Positions 43,009 to 53,273 of a DNA stretch of 64,000 bases are shown in pieces. The notes below the pieces were generated by a model, which was given only the letters and a program-made list of their open reading frames with translations, was not told the origin of the DNA and ran no database searches. Source of the DNA: Cupriavidus necator N-1 (GTDB taxonomy: Bacteria; Pseudomonadota; Gammaproteobacteria; Burkholderiales; Burkholderiaceae); NCBI RefSeq assembly GCF_000219215.1, contig NC_015726.1:2604001-2668000 (forward strand). Direction: 5' to 3'. Every line of letters starts with the position of its first letter. The stretch's first letter is position 1. Position numbers and translations under genes: made by a program.

Positions 43009-44220
43009 ATGCAGAACCGACAACTCTCCCTGACCACCGTCCTCGTGTGCGGTGGGCTGCTCGTCACGCTTTCAATGGGCATCCGGCACGGCTTCGGCCT
43101 ATTCAACCTGCCGATCACGCAGGCCCACGGCTGGAACCGCGAGACCTTCGCCTTTGCCCTGGCGCTGCAGAACCTGATGTGGGGCGCCAGCCAGCCCTTT
43201 GCCGGGGCGCTGGCCGACAAGTTCGGCGCGCTGCGCATCATGCTGGTCGGCGTGGCGCTGTACGTGGCCGGGCTGGTGGTGATGGCACTGGCCACCAGCG
43301 GCACCGCCTTTGCCACCGGCGCCGGCGTGATGATCGGCATCGCCCAGTCCGGCACCACCTACAGCATCGTCTACGGCGTGATCGGCCGCGTGGCCAGCCC
43401 CGAGAAGCGGGTCTGGGCCATGGGCATCGCCGCCGCCGCGGGCTCGTTCGGCCAGTTCCTGATGATCCCGGTGGAACAGGGCCTGATCTCCGGCCTGGGC
43501 TGGCAGAACGCGCTGTACGTGATGGCGCTGATGGCCTGCGTGATGCTGCCGCTGGCGCTGACACTGCGCGAGCCGCGCGAAGCGGCCCACACCGGCGGCC
43601 ACCACCAGACCATCGGCCAGGCCGTGCACGAAGCCTTCGGCAACCGCAACTTCCAGCTGCTGACGCTGGGCTACTTCGTGTGCGGCTTCCAGGTGGTGTT
43701 TATCGGCGTGCACCTGGCGCCGTACCTGAAGGACCAGGGCCTGACCGACCCGAAAGTCGCAGTCGTGGCGCTGGCGCTGATCGGGCTGTTCAATGTATTC
43801 GGCACCTATACCGCCGGCGCGCTGGGCCAGCGCCTGCCCAAGCGCTACCTGCTGTCCGCCATCTACGTGACGCGCTCGGTGGTGATCGCCGGCTACCTGC
43901 TGCTGCCGCTGACGGTGGCCAGCACCTGGGTGTTCGCGGCGCTGATGGGCTTCCTGTGGCTGTCCACGGTGCCGCTGACCAACGGCATCATCGCCCAGGT
44001 GTTCGGCGTGAAATACCTGTCAATGCTGTCGGGCGTGGTGTTCTTCTCGCACCAGATCGGCAGCTTCCTGGGGGCCTGGCTGGGCGGCTACCTCTATGAC
44101 CGCACCGGCGGCTACAACACGGTGTGGCTGATCTCGATCGCGCTGGGCGTGGTGGCCGCGCTGGTGAACCTGCCGATCCGCGAGCAGGCGCTGGTGCGCG
44201 CGCAGCCGGCGGCGGCATGA
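43009..44220 (+). CDS. MFS transporter
   Basis: A 403-residue major facilitator with twelve helices. SMGIRHGFGLFNLPITQAHGW starts helix 1-2 (quoted as context), GALADKFGALRIM is the loop 2-3 motif A, and ASPEKRVWAMGIAAAAGSFGQ lies around helix 5. The type resembles monocarboxylate/oxalate-formate or CynX-like carriers; substrate is unknown. The next small membrane gene overlaps its stop codon, suggesting joint translation. Confidence 0.9.
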   Translation: MQNRQLSLTTVLVCGGLLVTLSMGIRHGFGLFNLPITQAHGWNRETFAFALALQNLMWGASQPFAGALADKFGALRIMLVGVALYVAGLVVMALATSGTAFATGAGVMIGIAQSGTTYSIVYGVIGRVASPEKRVWAMGIAAAAGSFGQFLMIPVEQGLISGLGWQNALYVMALMACVMLPLALTLREPREAAHTGGHHQTIGQAVHEAFGNRNFQLLTLGYFVCGFQVVFIGVHLAPYLKDQGLTDPKVAVVALALIGLFNVFGTYTAGALGQRLPKRYLLSAIYVTRSVVIAGYLLLPLTVASTWVFAALMGFLWLSTVPLTNGIIAQVFGVKYLSMLSGVVFFSHQIGSFLGAWLGGYLYDRTGGYNTVWLISIALGVVAALVNLPIREQALVRAQPAAA

Positions 44221-44360
44221 TGACAGCGGCCCGCGTCCGCGTGGCGAAGGCAGCCGGGCTGGCGGTGCTGGCCGGGCTGCTGGCACTGGGGTTCGTGGGC
44301 TACCTGCGGCCGGGTTTTATGGTCGATCTGACCAATATGGTGTTGGCGTGGTGCGGGTGA
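44217..44360 (+). CDS. Small membrane protein coupled to the MFS gene
   Basis: A 47-codon gene whose ATG overlaps the MFS stop codon (ATGA); a second ATG at 44220 is equally good. One hydrophobic helix (AGLAVLAGLLALGFVGYL) is followed by RPGFMVDLTNMVLAWCG, ending in a short amphipathic tail. No family recognised. It may stabilise or regulate the MFS carrier, which is inference from coupling only. Confidence 0.6.
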   Translation: MMTAARVRVAKAAGLAVLAGLLALGFVGYLRPGFMVDLTNMVLAWCG

Positions 44361-44373
44361 CGCAGCCAGGCGC

Positions 44374-46305
<1,932 letters not shown>

Positions 46306-46414
46306 GGGAGAAAGACGAGACGACGAGAGAAAGGAGGGACGGCCTGGCAGCCAGGGCTGGCGTGGCACGGCAGCCCGCATTGTAGACGACCGGGGCCGGG
46401 CCAAGGCTGGCCCC

Positions 46415-46444
46415 AAAAAAGAAGGGCCCGCGCACTGCGGGCCC
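46415..46444 (-). terminator. Terminator-like hairpin in the uup leader
   Basis: On the minus strand GGGCCCGC (46444-46437) pairs with GCGGGCCC (46431-46424) and is followed by TTCTTTTTT. It lies about 110 nt before the uup ATG, with no minus-strand gene immediately upstream, so it may be an attenuator. A second hairpin (GTGCC..GGCAC) precedes it. Confidence 0.65.
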
Positions 46445-46638
46445 AAGAGTCTCTCCTCGGTGCCCTGCTCGCAAGGCACGAAGCCAGCATAACAACGCCC
46501 CCCTGCCCGCTCCAGTCGGAAAAGTCCGTAAGGGAAAGCCCCGTCAACCGCGATTTCCGGACGCCGCCGCGGCAAATTGGTACGGCCAAGGCACTCATGC
46601 GAAGATGTCGGCCGTGCCAATGGCCTGCCGCCAACCTC

Positions 46639-47817
46639 ATGACCACCGCTTCACTGAAATTGTCCGACCTGTCCGTGTCTGCGCTCGTCGCCGGGCTGGT
46701 CGCCACACTCACCGGCTATACCAGTTCGCTGGTGCTGATGATCCAGGCCGGCCACGCCGCCCACCTGACCGATGCCCAGATCTCCTCCTGGATCTGGGCG
46801 CTGTCGATGGGCATGGGGATCACCACCATCGGCCTGTCGCTGGCGCTGCGCGTGCCGATCGTGGTGGCCTGGTCCACGCCCGGCGCCGCGCTGCTGATCG
46901 CCAGCCTGCCCGGCGTGCCCTACGCGGAAGCCATCGGCGCCTTCCTGCTGGCCGGGCTGATGATGGCCGCGGCCGGCATGACCGGCTGGTTCGACAAGCT
47001 GATGCGCGCCCTGCCGGCCAGCATCGCCTCTGCCCTGCTGGCCGGCATCCTGTTCCGCATCAGCGTGGATGTGTTCGTGCAGGCGCAGCACCAGATCGTG
47101 CTGCTGCTGGCGATGTTCGCCGCCTACCTGCTCGGGCGGCGGCTGTGGCCGGCCTATGCGGTGCCAGTGGTGCTGCTGACGGGAGCGGTGATCGCCGGCG
47201 TGCTCGGCCAGCTCGATTTCTCGGGCGTGCGGCTGGCGTTGGCGGTGCCGGTGTGGACCACGCCGGCGTTCTCGCTGTCGGCCTTGGTCAGCATGGCGGT
47301 TCCGCTGTTCATCGTGGCGCTGGCCTCGCAGAACATCCCCGGGCTGGCCGTGCTGCAAGCCGACGGCTACCACGTGCCGGCTTCGCGCCTGATCTCGATC
47401 ACCGGCCTGACCTCGGCCGTGCTGGCGCCGTTCGGCTCTCACGGCGTCAACCTAGCGGCGATCACCGCCGCCATCTGCACCGGCCCGCAGGCCGACCCCG
47501 ACCGCAACCGCCGGTATACCGCGGCCGTGGTCTGCGGCGTGGGCTACCTGGTCGCGGGCACGCTGGCCGCCAGCATCGCGGCGCTGTTTACCGCCTTTCC
47601 GCAAGCGCTGGTGGTGGGTGTGACCGCGTTCGCGCTGATGGGCTCAATCGCCAACGGCCTGACCGTGGCCATGCAAATTCCGGCTGAGCGCGAAGCCGCG
47701 CTGCTGACCTTCATGATCACGGCGTCCGGCATGACCCTGGCGGGTGTCGGCTCTGCGTTCTGGGGCGTGGTGGGCGGCATGCTGGCGTTCCACGTGCTGC
47801 GCCAGCGCGCCGCCTGA
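46639..47817 (+). CDS. BenE-family benzoate/H+ symporter
   Basis: A 392-residue membrane transporter of the BenE family with about 12 helices. Characteristic segments are WSTPGAALLIASLPGVPYAEAIGAFLLAG, ASIASALLAGILFRISVDVF, VALASQNIPGLAVLQADGY and APFGSHGVNLAAITAAICTGP (the first quoted as context). It probably imports benzoate or related aromatic acids with protons; no aromatic degradation genes are adjacent. Start at 46639 (MTTASLKLSD). Confidence 0.9.
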   Translation: MTTASLKLSDLSVSALVAGLVATLTGYTSSLVLMIQAGHAAHLTDAQISSWIWALSMGMGITTIGLSLALRVPIVVAWSTPGAALLIASLPGVPYAEAIGAFLLAGLMMAAAGMTGWFDKLMRALPASIASALLAGILFRISVDVFVQAQHQIVLLLAMFAAYLLGRRLWPAYAVPVVLLTGAVIAGVLGQLDFSGVRLALAVPVWTTPAFSLSALVSMAVPLFIVALASQNIPGLAVLQADGYHVPASRLISITGLTSAVLAPFGSHGVNLAAITAAICTGPQADPDRNRRYTAAVVCGVGYLVAGTLAASIAALFTAFPQALVVGVTAFALMGSIANGLTVAMQIPAEREAALLTFMITASGMTLAGVGSAFWGVVGGMLAFHVLRQRAA

Positions 47818-47834
47818 GCATCGCGCTTGAGGCG

Positions 47835-48344
47835 CTAGAGCATCAGGAAAGCCACGTCCGCGTAGCCGATATGGTCGGGCGACACGCCCCTGCGGCGCTG
47901 GAACAAGACATGCTCCAGCACGCGGTCGCGGTGGGCCGCGAAGGTTTCCGGATCCAGGTTCAAGGCCACGCGCGCGTAGTGCTCGGCCATCAGCTTGTAG
48001 ACGCGATGGCGCACCTGCAGCATCTCGCTCGCCGCCTGGAGCCGGCTCATTTCCCCCATATGGTCGTCGTCCAGCTGGCGCATGCTGACCACCACCCGGG
48101 CATGCATGCCCCGATAGCGATCGACCTCCGCATGGGCCTTGCGCAACTCCTCGCGCAGCGACCGCACTTCCTGCAACAGCTTCAGGTTGTGCTGCACGCC
48201 GCGTTGGATGCGCGAGGCCTCTTCCAGTGCGTGGTCCGCCGCGGCGATGGTGTCCTGCCACGGATTCGCGTCCGGTGCGAGCTCCCCGTCCCCGGACTGC
48301 GAAGACGTCCAGGCGGACGTGCCGTCGATGCCATTGTGATGCAT
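47835..48344 (-). CDS. Hypothetical coiled-coil protein
   Basis: A 169-residue cytoplasmic protein with no signal or membrane segment. Residues ~30-110 are strongly helical with heptad spacing (LKLLQEVRSLREELRKAHAEV, then RQLDDDHMGEMSRLQAASE, first quoted as context). The C-terminus contains FAAHRDRVLEHVLFQRRRGV. No family recognised. It ends 18 nt from the convergent benE stop. Confidence 0.65.
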   Translation of the reverse strand: MHHNGIDGTSAWTSSQSGDGELAPDANPWQDTIAAADHALEEASRIQRGVQHNLKLLQEVRSLREELRKAHAEVDRYRGMHARVVVSMRQLDDDHMGEMSRLQAASEMLQVRHRVYKLMAEHYARVALNLDPETFAAHRDRVLEHVLFQRRRGVSPDHIGYADVAFLML

Positions 48345-48609
48345 ACCGCTCCCCTTACCCCATGCCCGCCGCCGGCATCGTGAGGTTCGTGCCGGCTTGG
48401 TCGGGCTGACTACCGCGACTGCCTTGTAGGACTTTCTTGTGCCGCGGGCCGGCCATGCGCCCGCTTGTTGTCGCCTTTATAGCCACATTCAATCCCCCAT
48501 TGCCGCTTTGCACAACCACCGCAAGGGAGGGACGCGGCTTTGGCGCAACATGCGGGGGCGCTAAGATGCCGGCTTCGGCCCATTTCGGCCCACCCATTTG
48601 TGCGCTCCC

Positions 48610-48942
48610 ATGAACGGATACCTGCTCCTCGCCCTCGCCATCGTCGCCGAAGTCATCGCCACCAGCAGCCTGAAGGCGTCACAAGGCTTTACGCGGCTGG
48701 TCCCCAGCGTGCTGGTCGTGACCGGCTATGTGGCGGCGTTCTACTTGCTGATGCTGGTGATGCGGACAGTGCCGGTGGGGATTGCCTATGCGATCTGGAG
48801 CGGGGCCGGGATCGTGCTGGTGTCGCTGATCGCGGTGGTGCTGTACCGGCAGGTGCCGGACCTGGCGGCTTGCGCTGGGATTGGTCTGATTATTGCCGGC
48901 GTCGCCGTCATTCAGCTGTTTTCGAAGACGAGCGCGCATTGA
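48610..48942 (+). CDS. Small multidrug resistance (SMR/EmrE-like) transporter
   Basis: A 110-residue protein with four membrane helices. The essential Glu of EmrE helix 1 is present in LAIVAEVIATSSLK, and helix 3 shows GIAYAIWSGAGIVLV, the SMR signature. It exports lipophilic cations (quaternary ammonium type) or guanidinium compounds as a dimer driven by protons. Start ATG 48610 is used; TTG at 48598 is another option. A HigA fragment follows 11 nt after its stop. Confidence 0.92.
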   Translation: MNGYLLLALAIVAEVIATSSLKASQGFTRLVPSVLVVTGYVAAFYLLMLVMRTVPVGIAYAIWSGAGIVLVSLIAVVLYRQVPDLAACAGIGLIIAGVAVIQLFSKTSAH

Positions 48943-48953
48943 TCGTGGGCGAC

Positions 48954-49097
48954 ATGCAACCCTACCTGGGTAACCTAAACCGCGTATATGAAGTGCTCAA
49001 TGGCAAGCGCGCCCTGAGTCTGGCCATGATCCGGCGGCTGCACCGTGACCTGAAGATTCCTGCCAACGTACTGATCGCCGAGCGCAGTGCGGCGTGA
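48954..49097 (+). pseudogene. C-terminal fragment of a HigA-type antitoxin
   Basis: The 47-codon frame reads MQPYLGNLNRVYEVLNGKRA followed by LSLAMIRRLHRDLKIPANVLI, which is the end of an Xre/HigA antitoxin HTH domain. The N-terminal half and any HigB toxin are missing. It starts right behind the SMR gene, so it is a gene remnant. Confidence 0.65.
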
Positions 49098-49124
49098 GCA
49101 CCGGCGCAGCGGCTGGTGCGCGTG

Positions 49125-49373
49125 CTAGCCAAAGCGCGCATCGATCTGCGTCCTGGCCCAGTCCGAGGCATGCTGCCATGCCTCGCCTTCGCTGAAGAAC
49201 TGGCCCGGAACAAGATGGTGATCGAAGACCTTGAGCGGCGCTCCATCTGCCGCTTTCGCGCAGATGGTCACCTCACCTTGCCAGGGCCCGCCAACGCCAA
49301 GGGACGTTGCCGAAGCTTCATACCAGTGGTCACGGTAATACGTGAACCCTTGGAGATCCATGTCTTTCTCCAC
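49125..49373 (-). CDS. Small hypothetical protein, phage-type
   Basis: An 82-residue protein with the pattern (Y/F)-x3-W-x-E-A .. G-x-W-x-G-E-V-T-I .. F-x-x-G-E-A-W-x-H-A. This is the general shape of small beta-beta-alpha proteins found in phages and islands, where a tyrosine-rich strand starts the fold and an ExEA-type helix ends it. Function unknown. Related shapes occur at 53665-53901, 54590-54793 and 54883-55101. Low-complexity-free and with its own start, so likely real. Confidence 0.5.
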   Translation of the reverse strand: MEKDMDLQGFTYYRDHWYEASATSLGVGGPWQGEVTICAKAADGAPLKVFDHHLVPGQFFSEGEAWQHASDWARTQIDARFG

Positions 49374-49393
49374 CAGTGAGAGCTCAGGAAATA

Positions 49394-49603
49394 CTAGTCG
49401 TTGGCGTCGCCTGAAGTGGCCTGGTCAATCTCCCGTTTCGCGGACGCATAGGCGTTATCGATCGCGACCGATTCCGAAGGAGCAAGCGCCCCAGTGTTGT
49501 GCCGGTGTCCGTGACCGCGGATGCCATATGACCAGTCCCACTGGCCGCTCGCGTCCTTTTTGGCCTGGATTGAGATCTCTCGGCCCTTGTATTTCAGTTC
49601 CAT
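49394..49603 (-). CDS. Small hypothetical protein
   Basis: A 69-residue protein opening MELKYKGREISIQAKKDASG, then QWDWSYGIRGHGH, followed by a helix with AIDNAYASAKREIDQA. It has the same strand-strand-helix shape as the neighbouring small protein. The start at 49603 is preceded by GGAGAG. Function unknown; likely mobile-element cargo. Confidence 0.5.
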   Translation of the reverse strand: MELKYKGREISIQAKKDASGQWDWSYGIRGHGHRHNTGALAPSESVAIDNAYASAKREIDQATSGDAND

Positions 49604-49659
49604 GGCGAGCTCTCCGGAGATTGGAGGATTGATGGGCAACGGCATGTTGTCCCGGCAGA

Positions 49660-50385
49660 TCAGTCGCCCCGCCGCTTGTCCTCATGCCGCGTCAGGCATT
49701 TCTGCAGGAAGCGGAACAGGTTGGTGCCGCAATGCACATGGACACGCGGCAGGCCGAAAGGGTTGTCATCGGCACGCGCCAGCCCGCGCTGCGTCAGCGT
49801 GGCGTTGTCGTAGCCGGCCTCGCGCACCATTTCCCGGTGCACCGCCTGCTGTTCGCCATAAGGGTAGCAAAACGCCGTGACCGGCATCGCCACCAAGTCC
49901 TCCAGCGCTGCCTTGGAGGTTTCAATCTGCCGGCGGGCTTCCGCCGGCGGCAATGCCGGCAGGTGCACGTGGTCGACCGTATGGGCGCCAACCTCCTGGC
50001 CGAGGCGGGCCCATTCCCGCACCTCTTCGGCGTTCATCAGCGGAGCAGGCGGCACGCCTTGGCTGGCGTCCCAGACATTGCTGCCGTCGATCTGGCCGGA
50101 CACAAAGTAATTGGTGGCACTAAAGCCGAACTCCGCCAGGACGGGCAGCGCATGCCGGTGGACATTGCGGAAGCCGTCGTCAAACGTGATCCCGAACACT
50201 TTGCCGGTAGACTCGCCCCGAACATAGGGCATGAGTTCGCGCATCGACAGGCCGCGATAGCCCAGCCGGCGCATCCAGGCGATCTGCTGGCGGAACTGCG
50301 CGGGACTGACGGTCAGGCCACGAAACGGCGCGCCGTGGGGCGGCACGATATCAATCTGGTGATAGGTCAGGATCGGGATCGACAT
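49660..50385 (-). CDS. Polysaccharide deacetylase
   Basis: A 241-residue NodB-domain (carbohydrate esterase 4) protein. Motif 1 is FGITFDDGFRNV, with the catalytic and metal Asp; motif 2 is VGAHTVDHVHLPAL, the H-x3-H metal ligands; later AFCYPYGEQ is motif 3. It removes acetyl groups from N-acetylated sugars. No signal peptide is seen, so a cytoplasmic or membrane-associated step of glycan synthesis is likely. It follows the glycosyltransferase by 18 nt on the same strand. Confidence 0.9.
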   Translation of the reverse strand: MSIPILTYHQIDIVPPHGAPFRGLTVSPAQFRQQIAWMRRLGYRGLSMRELMPYVRGESTGKVFGITFDDGFRNVHRHALPVLAEFGFSATNYFVSGQIDGSNVWDASQGVPPAPLMNAEEVREWARLGQEVGAHTVDHVHLPALPPAEARRQIETSKAALEDLVAMPVTAFCYPYGEQQAVHREMVREAGYDNATLTQRGLARADDNPFGLPRVHVHCGTNLFRFLQKCLTRHEDKRRGD

Positions 50386-50403
50386 GACGGGCGAAGCGCG
50401 CGG

Positions 50404-51585
50404 TTACTGGCTGGGGCTCTGGGTCAGCGCGGCTGGCAGGGGTTGAGGCCGCGCTCCCGGCTCGAGAACCGCGTGGTACACGGCGAGTGTGCCGGCGACG
50501 AAGGTATCCATGCCAAAGTACGCCCGACTCTTTGACCGGGCAGCCTCACCCATCTCGGCCAGCCGCTCAGGCGCCGACAGGATTTGCTCCAGCCGCGCCC
50601 GTAGTGCCGCGATGTTGGCGCATGGCACCACCCAGCCGTCCTGCCCGTCAGTCACGTTCTCGGGCAGGCCGCCGGCATCGGAAACCAGTGCCGGCAGGCC
50701 CATCGCCATGGCTTCGCGGCAGGCAAACGACAACGTCTCGCTCCGCGACAGCACAAAGGCGGTATGCCCTGCCGCCAGGGTGGGGCGAACATCGTCCAGC
50801 AAGCCCGTAAAAACGACCTGATCGCCGAGTCCCAGCGCCGCGACCTTCCCCGTCATGCATGGCAAGGGCGCTTCGCCAGCCAGGATCACACGCACACCAC
50901 TACGCAAGTGGGCGGGCAATTGTGCAACGGCTTCCAGCAGGTCCGTCCAGCCCTTCTCGTAGCGGGTACCCGCGGTACTGACGAAGACCGTGCATGCCGA
51001 GCCGGCACCGAAGTATCGCGCCCGCAGCGCATCGGCCTCCGCCGGCGCCGGCGGTGCAAAGTGCCCCATGTCGATGCCATGGGACACGGTGGTCACCGGC
51101 ACACGGTTGTACGGGGAGGTACGCAGCTTCCGGGCGACATAGTCGCTGACCGCAATCACATGGTGGGTACCAAGGCACGCGCGCAGCCAGTTGCCGACAC
51201 TGTTGCTGCGGTGATCGTTGTGCTTTGTATAGACAACGCGCGGCCGGCGCAAGGCAACCAGGCGCACGAGCATGACCAGCTTGTGATCGGCTGAACCGTT
51301 GACATGGATGATATCGAAGCGCCCAAGGGTGATGAGCCGCCAGAGCGCCCACATCTCGCGCAGCCAGCGCAGGCCTCTCGGCGCAAAATCAACCGCCGCC
51401 ACCTCGACGCCTGCGTGCCCACTGGCAAGCCGGAACAGACGGCTGGTCCGGGGAGCCGCCACGGTCACTTCATGTGCCGGCGCCAGCCCTGCCAGCAGGT
51501 TGATGACATAGGTGTCATGCCCTCCACCGTTTCCCCGGTGAAAGTTCGTGAACAGCACTCGCAATTCTTTCTCCACCGCCGGCAT
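50404..51585 (-). CDS. Glycosyltransferase family 4-type
   Basis: A 393-residue GT-B glycosyltransferase. The N-domain starts RVLFTNFHRGNGGGHDTYVI; the C-domain shows TVFVSTAGTRYEKGWTDLLEAVAQLP (context quote), VVFTGLLDDVRPTLAAGH and SRSETLSFACREAMAMGLPAL, the nucleotide-sugar E-x7-E motif. It transfers a sugar to an unknown acceptor. Paired with the deacetylase it suggests a small surface-glycan or lipid-modification unit next to the genomic island. Confidence 0.9.
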   Translation of the reverse strand: MPAVEKELRVLFTNFHRGNGGGHDTYVINLLAGLAPAHEVTVAAPRTSRLFRLASGHAGVEVAAVDFAPRGLRWLREMWALWRLITLGRFDIIHVNGSADHKLVMLVRLVALRRPRVVYTKHNDHRSNSVGNWLRACLGTHHVIAVSDYVARKLRTSPYNRVPVTTVSHGIDMGHFAPPAPAEADALRARYFGAGSACTVFVSTAGTRYEKGWTDLLEAVAQLPAHLRSGVRVILAGEAPLPCMTGKVAALGLGDQVVFTGLLDDVRPTLAAGHTAFVLSRSETLSFACREAMAMGLPALVSDAGGLPENVTDGQDGWVVPCANIAALRARLEQILSAPERLAEMGEAARSKSRAYFGMDTFVAGTLAVYHAVLEPGARPQPLPAALTQSPSQ

Positions 51586-52022
51586 TCCTTTGTTGCCAGA
51601 CTAGCATTCAATCATTACAGCAAATTACAGAACCACCCATGAGGGTTCGCCCCAAGCCCCAGCGGGCGGGTCCGCTTTGATCCACATTTTCCGCCTTCTT
51701 CAGCAAAAATCGCCAAAACAGCGGCGGGATAGCCATCACATTGCATCGGGATCGGCAGCTACCAGCATCGCACAGCTATCGATCGTGCCACTGTCGTAAC
51801 ATTCCGTAACGTGTTGAGAATGCTTCTCGTTGACAGTATCTGTCAAGGCAGCAAGCTGCCGATACCGGCCGTGAAGGGGGAGCGTTGCCAACTTGCGCCT
51901 CGCGCAGGGCGGCCGCCAAATCTTGTATGGCGGTATGTCGCGGGAGAAAAAATGGAACCGCCTGGCAAAGATCGGGAGCTTGCGCCGACGTGTTTGAGGG
52001 GGGTTTTGGGGGAAAGCCCTGG
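51586..52022. other. Non-coding region between glycosyltransferase and island border
   Basis: No gene is supported in these 437 bases. They contain a perfect 17-bp palindrome at 51830-51846 and should hold the promoter of the glycosyltransferase/deacetylase pair. The stretch is visibly less GC-rich than the surrounding genes. Confidence 0.55.
51830..51846. promoter_or_regulatory. Palindrome TTGACAG-TAT-CTGTCAA
   Basis: Two perfect 7-bp arms with a 3-base spacer lie 245 nt upstream of the glycosyltransferase start. Size and symmetry suit a dimeric regulator; no family assigned. Confidence 0.45.
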
Positions 52023-52042
52023 CTGTGGTCCCGCCGACAGGA
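52023..52042. repeat. Distal attachment-site copy of the island
   Basis: CTGTGGTCCCGCCGACAGGA here matches 57295-57314 exactly; the next bases (TTC vs ATC) still differ by only one. This is the duplicated 3' end of tRNA-Arg left by integration. Confidence 0.85.
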
Positions 52043-52157
52043 TTCATGAATCCGCAGGAAACCGTTTATGAGCGCGGGATTATAGGATTGTGATATTCCC
52101 AGTGCCCTTTACGGTGCCCCGAAAATAATTTGCTGCCCGATTTGGCGGTTGGGTACA

Positions 52158-52173
52158 CTGTATATCCATACAG
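52158..52173 (+). promoter_or_regulatory. LexA (SOS) box
   Basis: CTGTATATCCATACAG fits CTGT-N8-ACAG, and with its flanks (ACTGTATAT..ATACAGTA) differs little from the E. coli consensus. It ends 18 nt before the ATG at 52191, so the island gene(s) there are likely SOS-induced. Confidence 0.8.
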
Positions 52174-52190
52174 TACTCAAGCGAACCGCT

Positions 52191-52463
52191 ATGGACATCA
52201 TACTCGCCGCGCCTTCGGTGTTCCTGGAGGCGCGGTTCTTTGCCGACGACCTGGTCGAAGAGCGGCTGGCCTGCGAAGGTGTCAGCGAGGCGCGAGACGG
52301 GATCACCGTCCATGGCCTCGATGTGCGCCATGTGCGCGCGCTGCGCTGGACGCCTGACTACCTATCTTTTCACGCCGATGGCCGAGTGCAGCGGCACCCG
52401 GTAGCTCCATGGATAGAACTCGGGCCGAGCACGGTGATGTTCGCGCGCCGCCAGCGGCCATAG
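52191..52463 (+). CDS. Hypothetical protein behind a LexA box
   Basis: A 90-residue protein: MDIILAAPSVFLEARFFADD, then HGLDVRHVRALRWTPDYLSF and PWIELGPSTVMFARRQ. No family recognised and no membrane segment. The LexA box just upstream suggests damage-induced expression. It may be the first gene of what was a longer SOS operon before the island decayed. Confidence 0.6.
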   Translation: MDIILAAPSVFLEARFFADDLVEERLACEGVSEARDGITVHGLDVRHVRALRWTPDYLSFHADGRVQRHPVAPWIELGPSTVMFARRQRP

Positions 52464-52556
52464 CGAGAGGATAAAAATCCGTGTGATCCGGGAGATCCCT
52501 GAGTTACCGGCACCTCAACACGGACCAATCCGTCAGACCGCAAAGATTTTACGTCC

Positions 52557-52937
52557 ATGCCAGCCAAGGAATTGCCCCGGGATCTGCCAGCGCTGTCGGA
52601 AGACGAGTTGCGCGACATCGGCCTGCGGCATCGCAACCCGGATGTTCGGGACTTGCTTTGGGAAATTGCGCGGTTGCGCGTAATAGTGCAGCAGGCCCAC
52701 TACATCGCAGAGCTGCTGTACGGGGCAGGCGGGGTGATGGCCGATAGCTGGCTGCGCACCTTAACGGATGAACCCTGCATCGTCGAAAAGCTGGAGGCAG
52801 ACTATGCCAGTGGCACTCCAGGCTCGCGAGGGTGGCGCGGGGAAGTCAGGACGCCAGAGCACGAAGTCCGGCTGGCGACGATGAAGGCGGAAGCGCTACG
52901 GCGCATTGCTGTGCGCAGGGCACGCTGGCGCAAATAG
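52557..52937 (+). CDS. Hypothetical island protein
   Basis: A 126-residue protein, mostly helical: LPALSEDELRDIGLRHRNPD, DLLWEIARLRVIVQQAHYIA, and an Arg-rich C-terminus ending RRARWRK. No family recognised. It starts after a gap of 93 nt and its end touches the methyltransferase remnant, so the downstream border could be a fusion or truncation point. Confidence 0.5.
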   Translation: MPAKELPRDLPALSEDELRDIGLRHRNPDVRDLLWEIARLRVIVQQAHYIAELLYGAGGVMADSWLRTLTDEPCIVEKLEADYASGTPGSRGWRGEVRTPEHEVRLATMKAEALRRIAVRRARWRK

Positions 52938-52945
52938 CGCAGGGC

Positions 52946-53269
52946 GTCGTCGCCTTGTCCGGCGGCGCCATCATCCGCGCGCTGGACGGCACCTGGCACC
53001 GGCCGTTCACCACGCTGGAGTTGGCGGCCATCCAGTCGCTGATCGAGCCGGTGGAATACCTCGAGCTGGACGGGCTGAGCGACCAGGCCTGGCGCGAGCG
53101 CATCGGAAATGCAGTGCCGCCGGACGCTGCTCAGGCAATCGCGGAGGTGATGGGCACGACGCTGTTGCTCGCAGAGACCGGCGAGACGTTCAAGCTGTCG
53201 GCCACGCCGGTGTGGGTGAGGCCTGTCGCAGTGGCCTTGGCAGTGGCTCAGCCGGCGGAGGCGATGTAA
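52946..53269 (+). pseudogene. C-terminal remnant of a phage C5-cytosine DNA methyltransferase
   Basis: The fragment contains GTWHRPFTTLELAAIQSLIEP and QAWRERIGNAVPPDAAQAIAE, where RIGNAVPP is motif X of Dcm-type enzymes, and LLLAETGETFKLSATPVW, typical of phage versions. Motifs I (SAM) and IV (catalytic Cys) are absent, so about three quarters of the gene is gone. Confidence 0.75.
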
Positions 53270-53273
53270 TGGG

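Noticed and set aside
51736..52047. A 103-codon minus-strand ORF in the region before the island
   Set aside because: It crosses the att repeat, has no ribosome-binding site and no recognisable sequence pattern.
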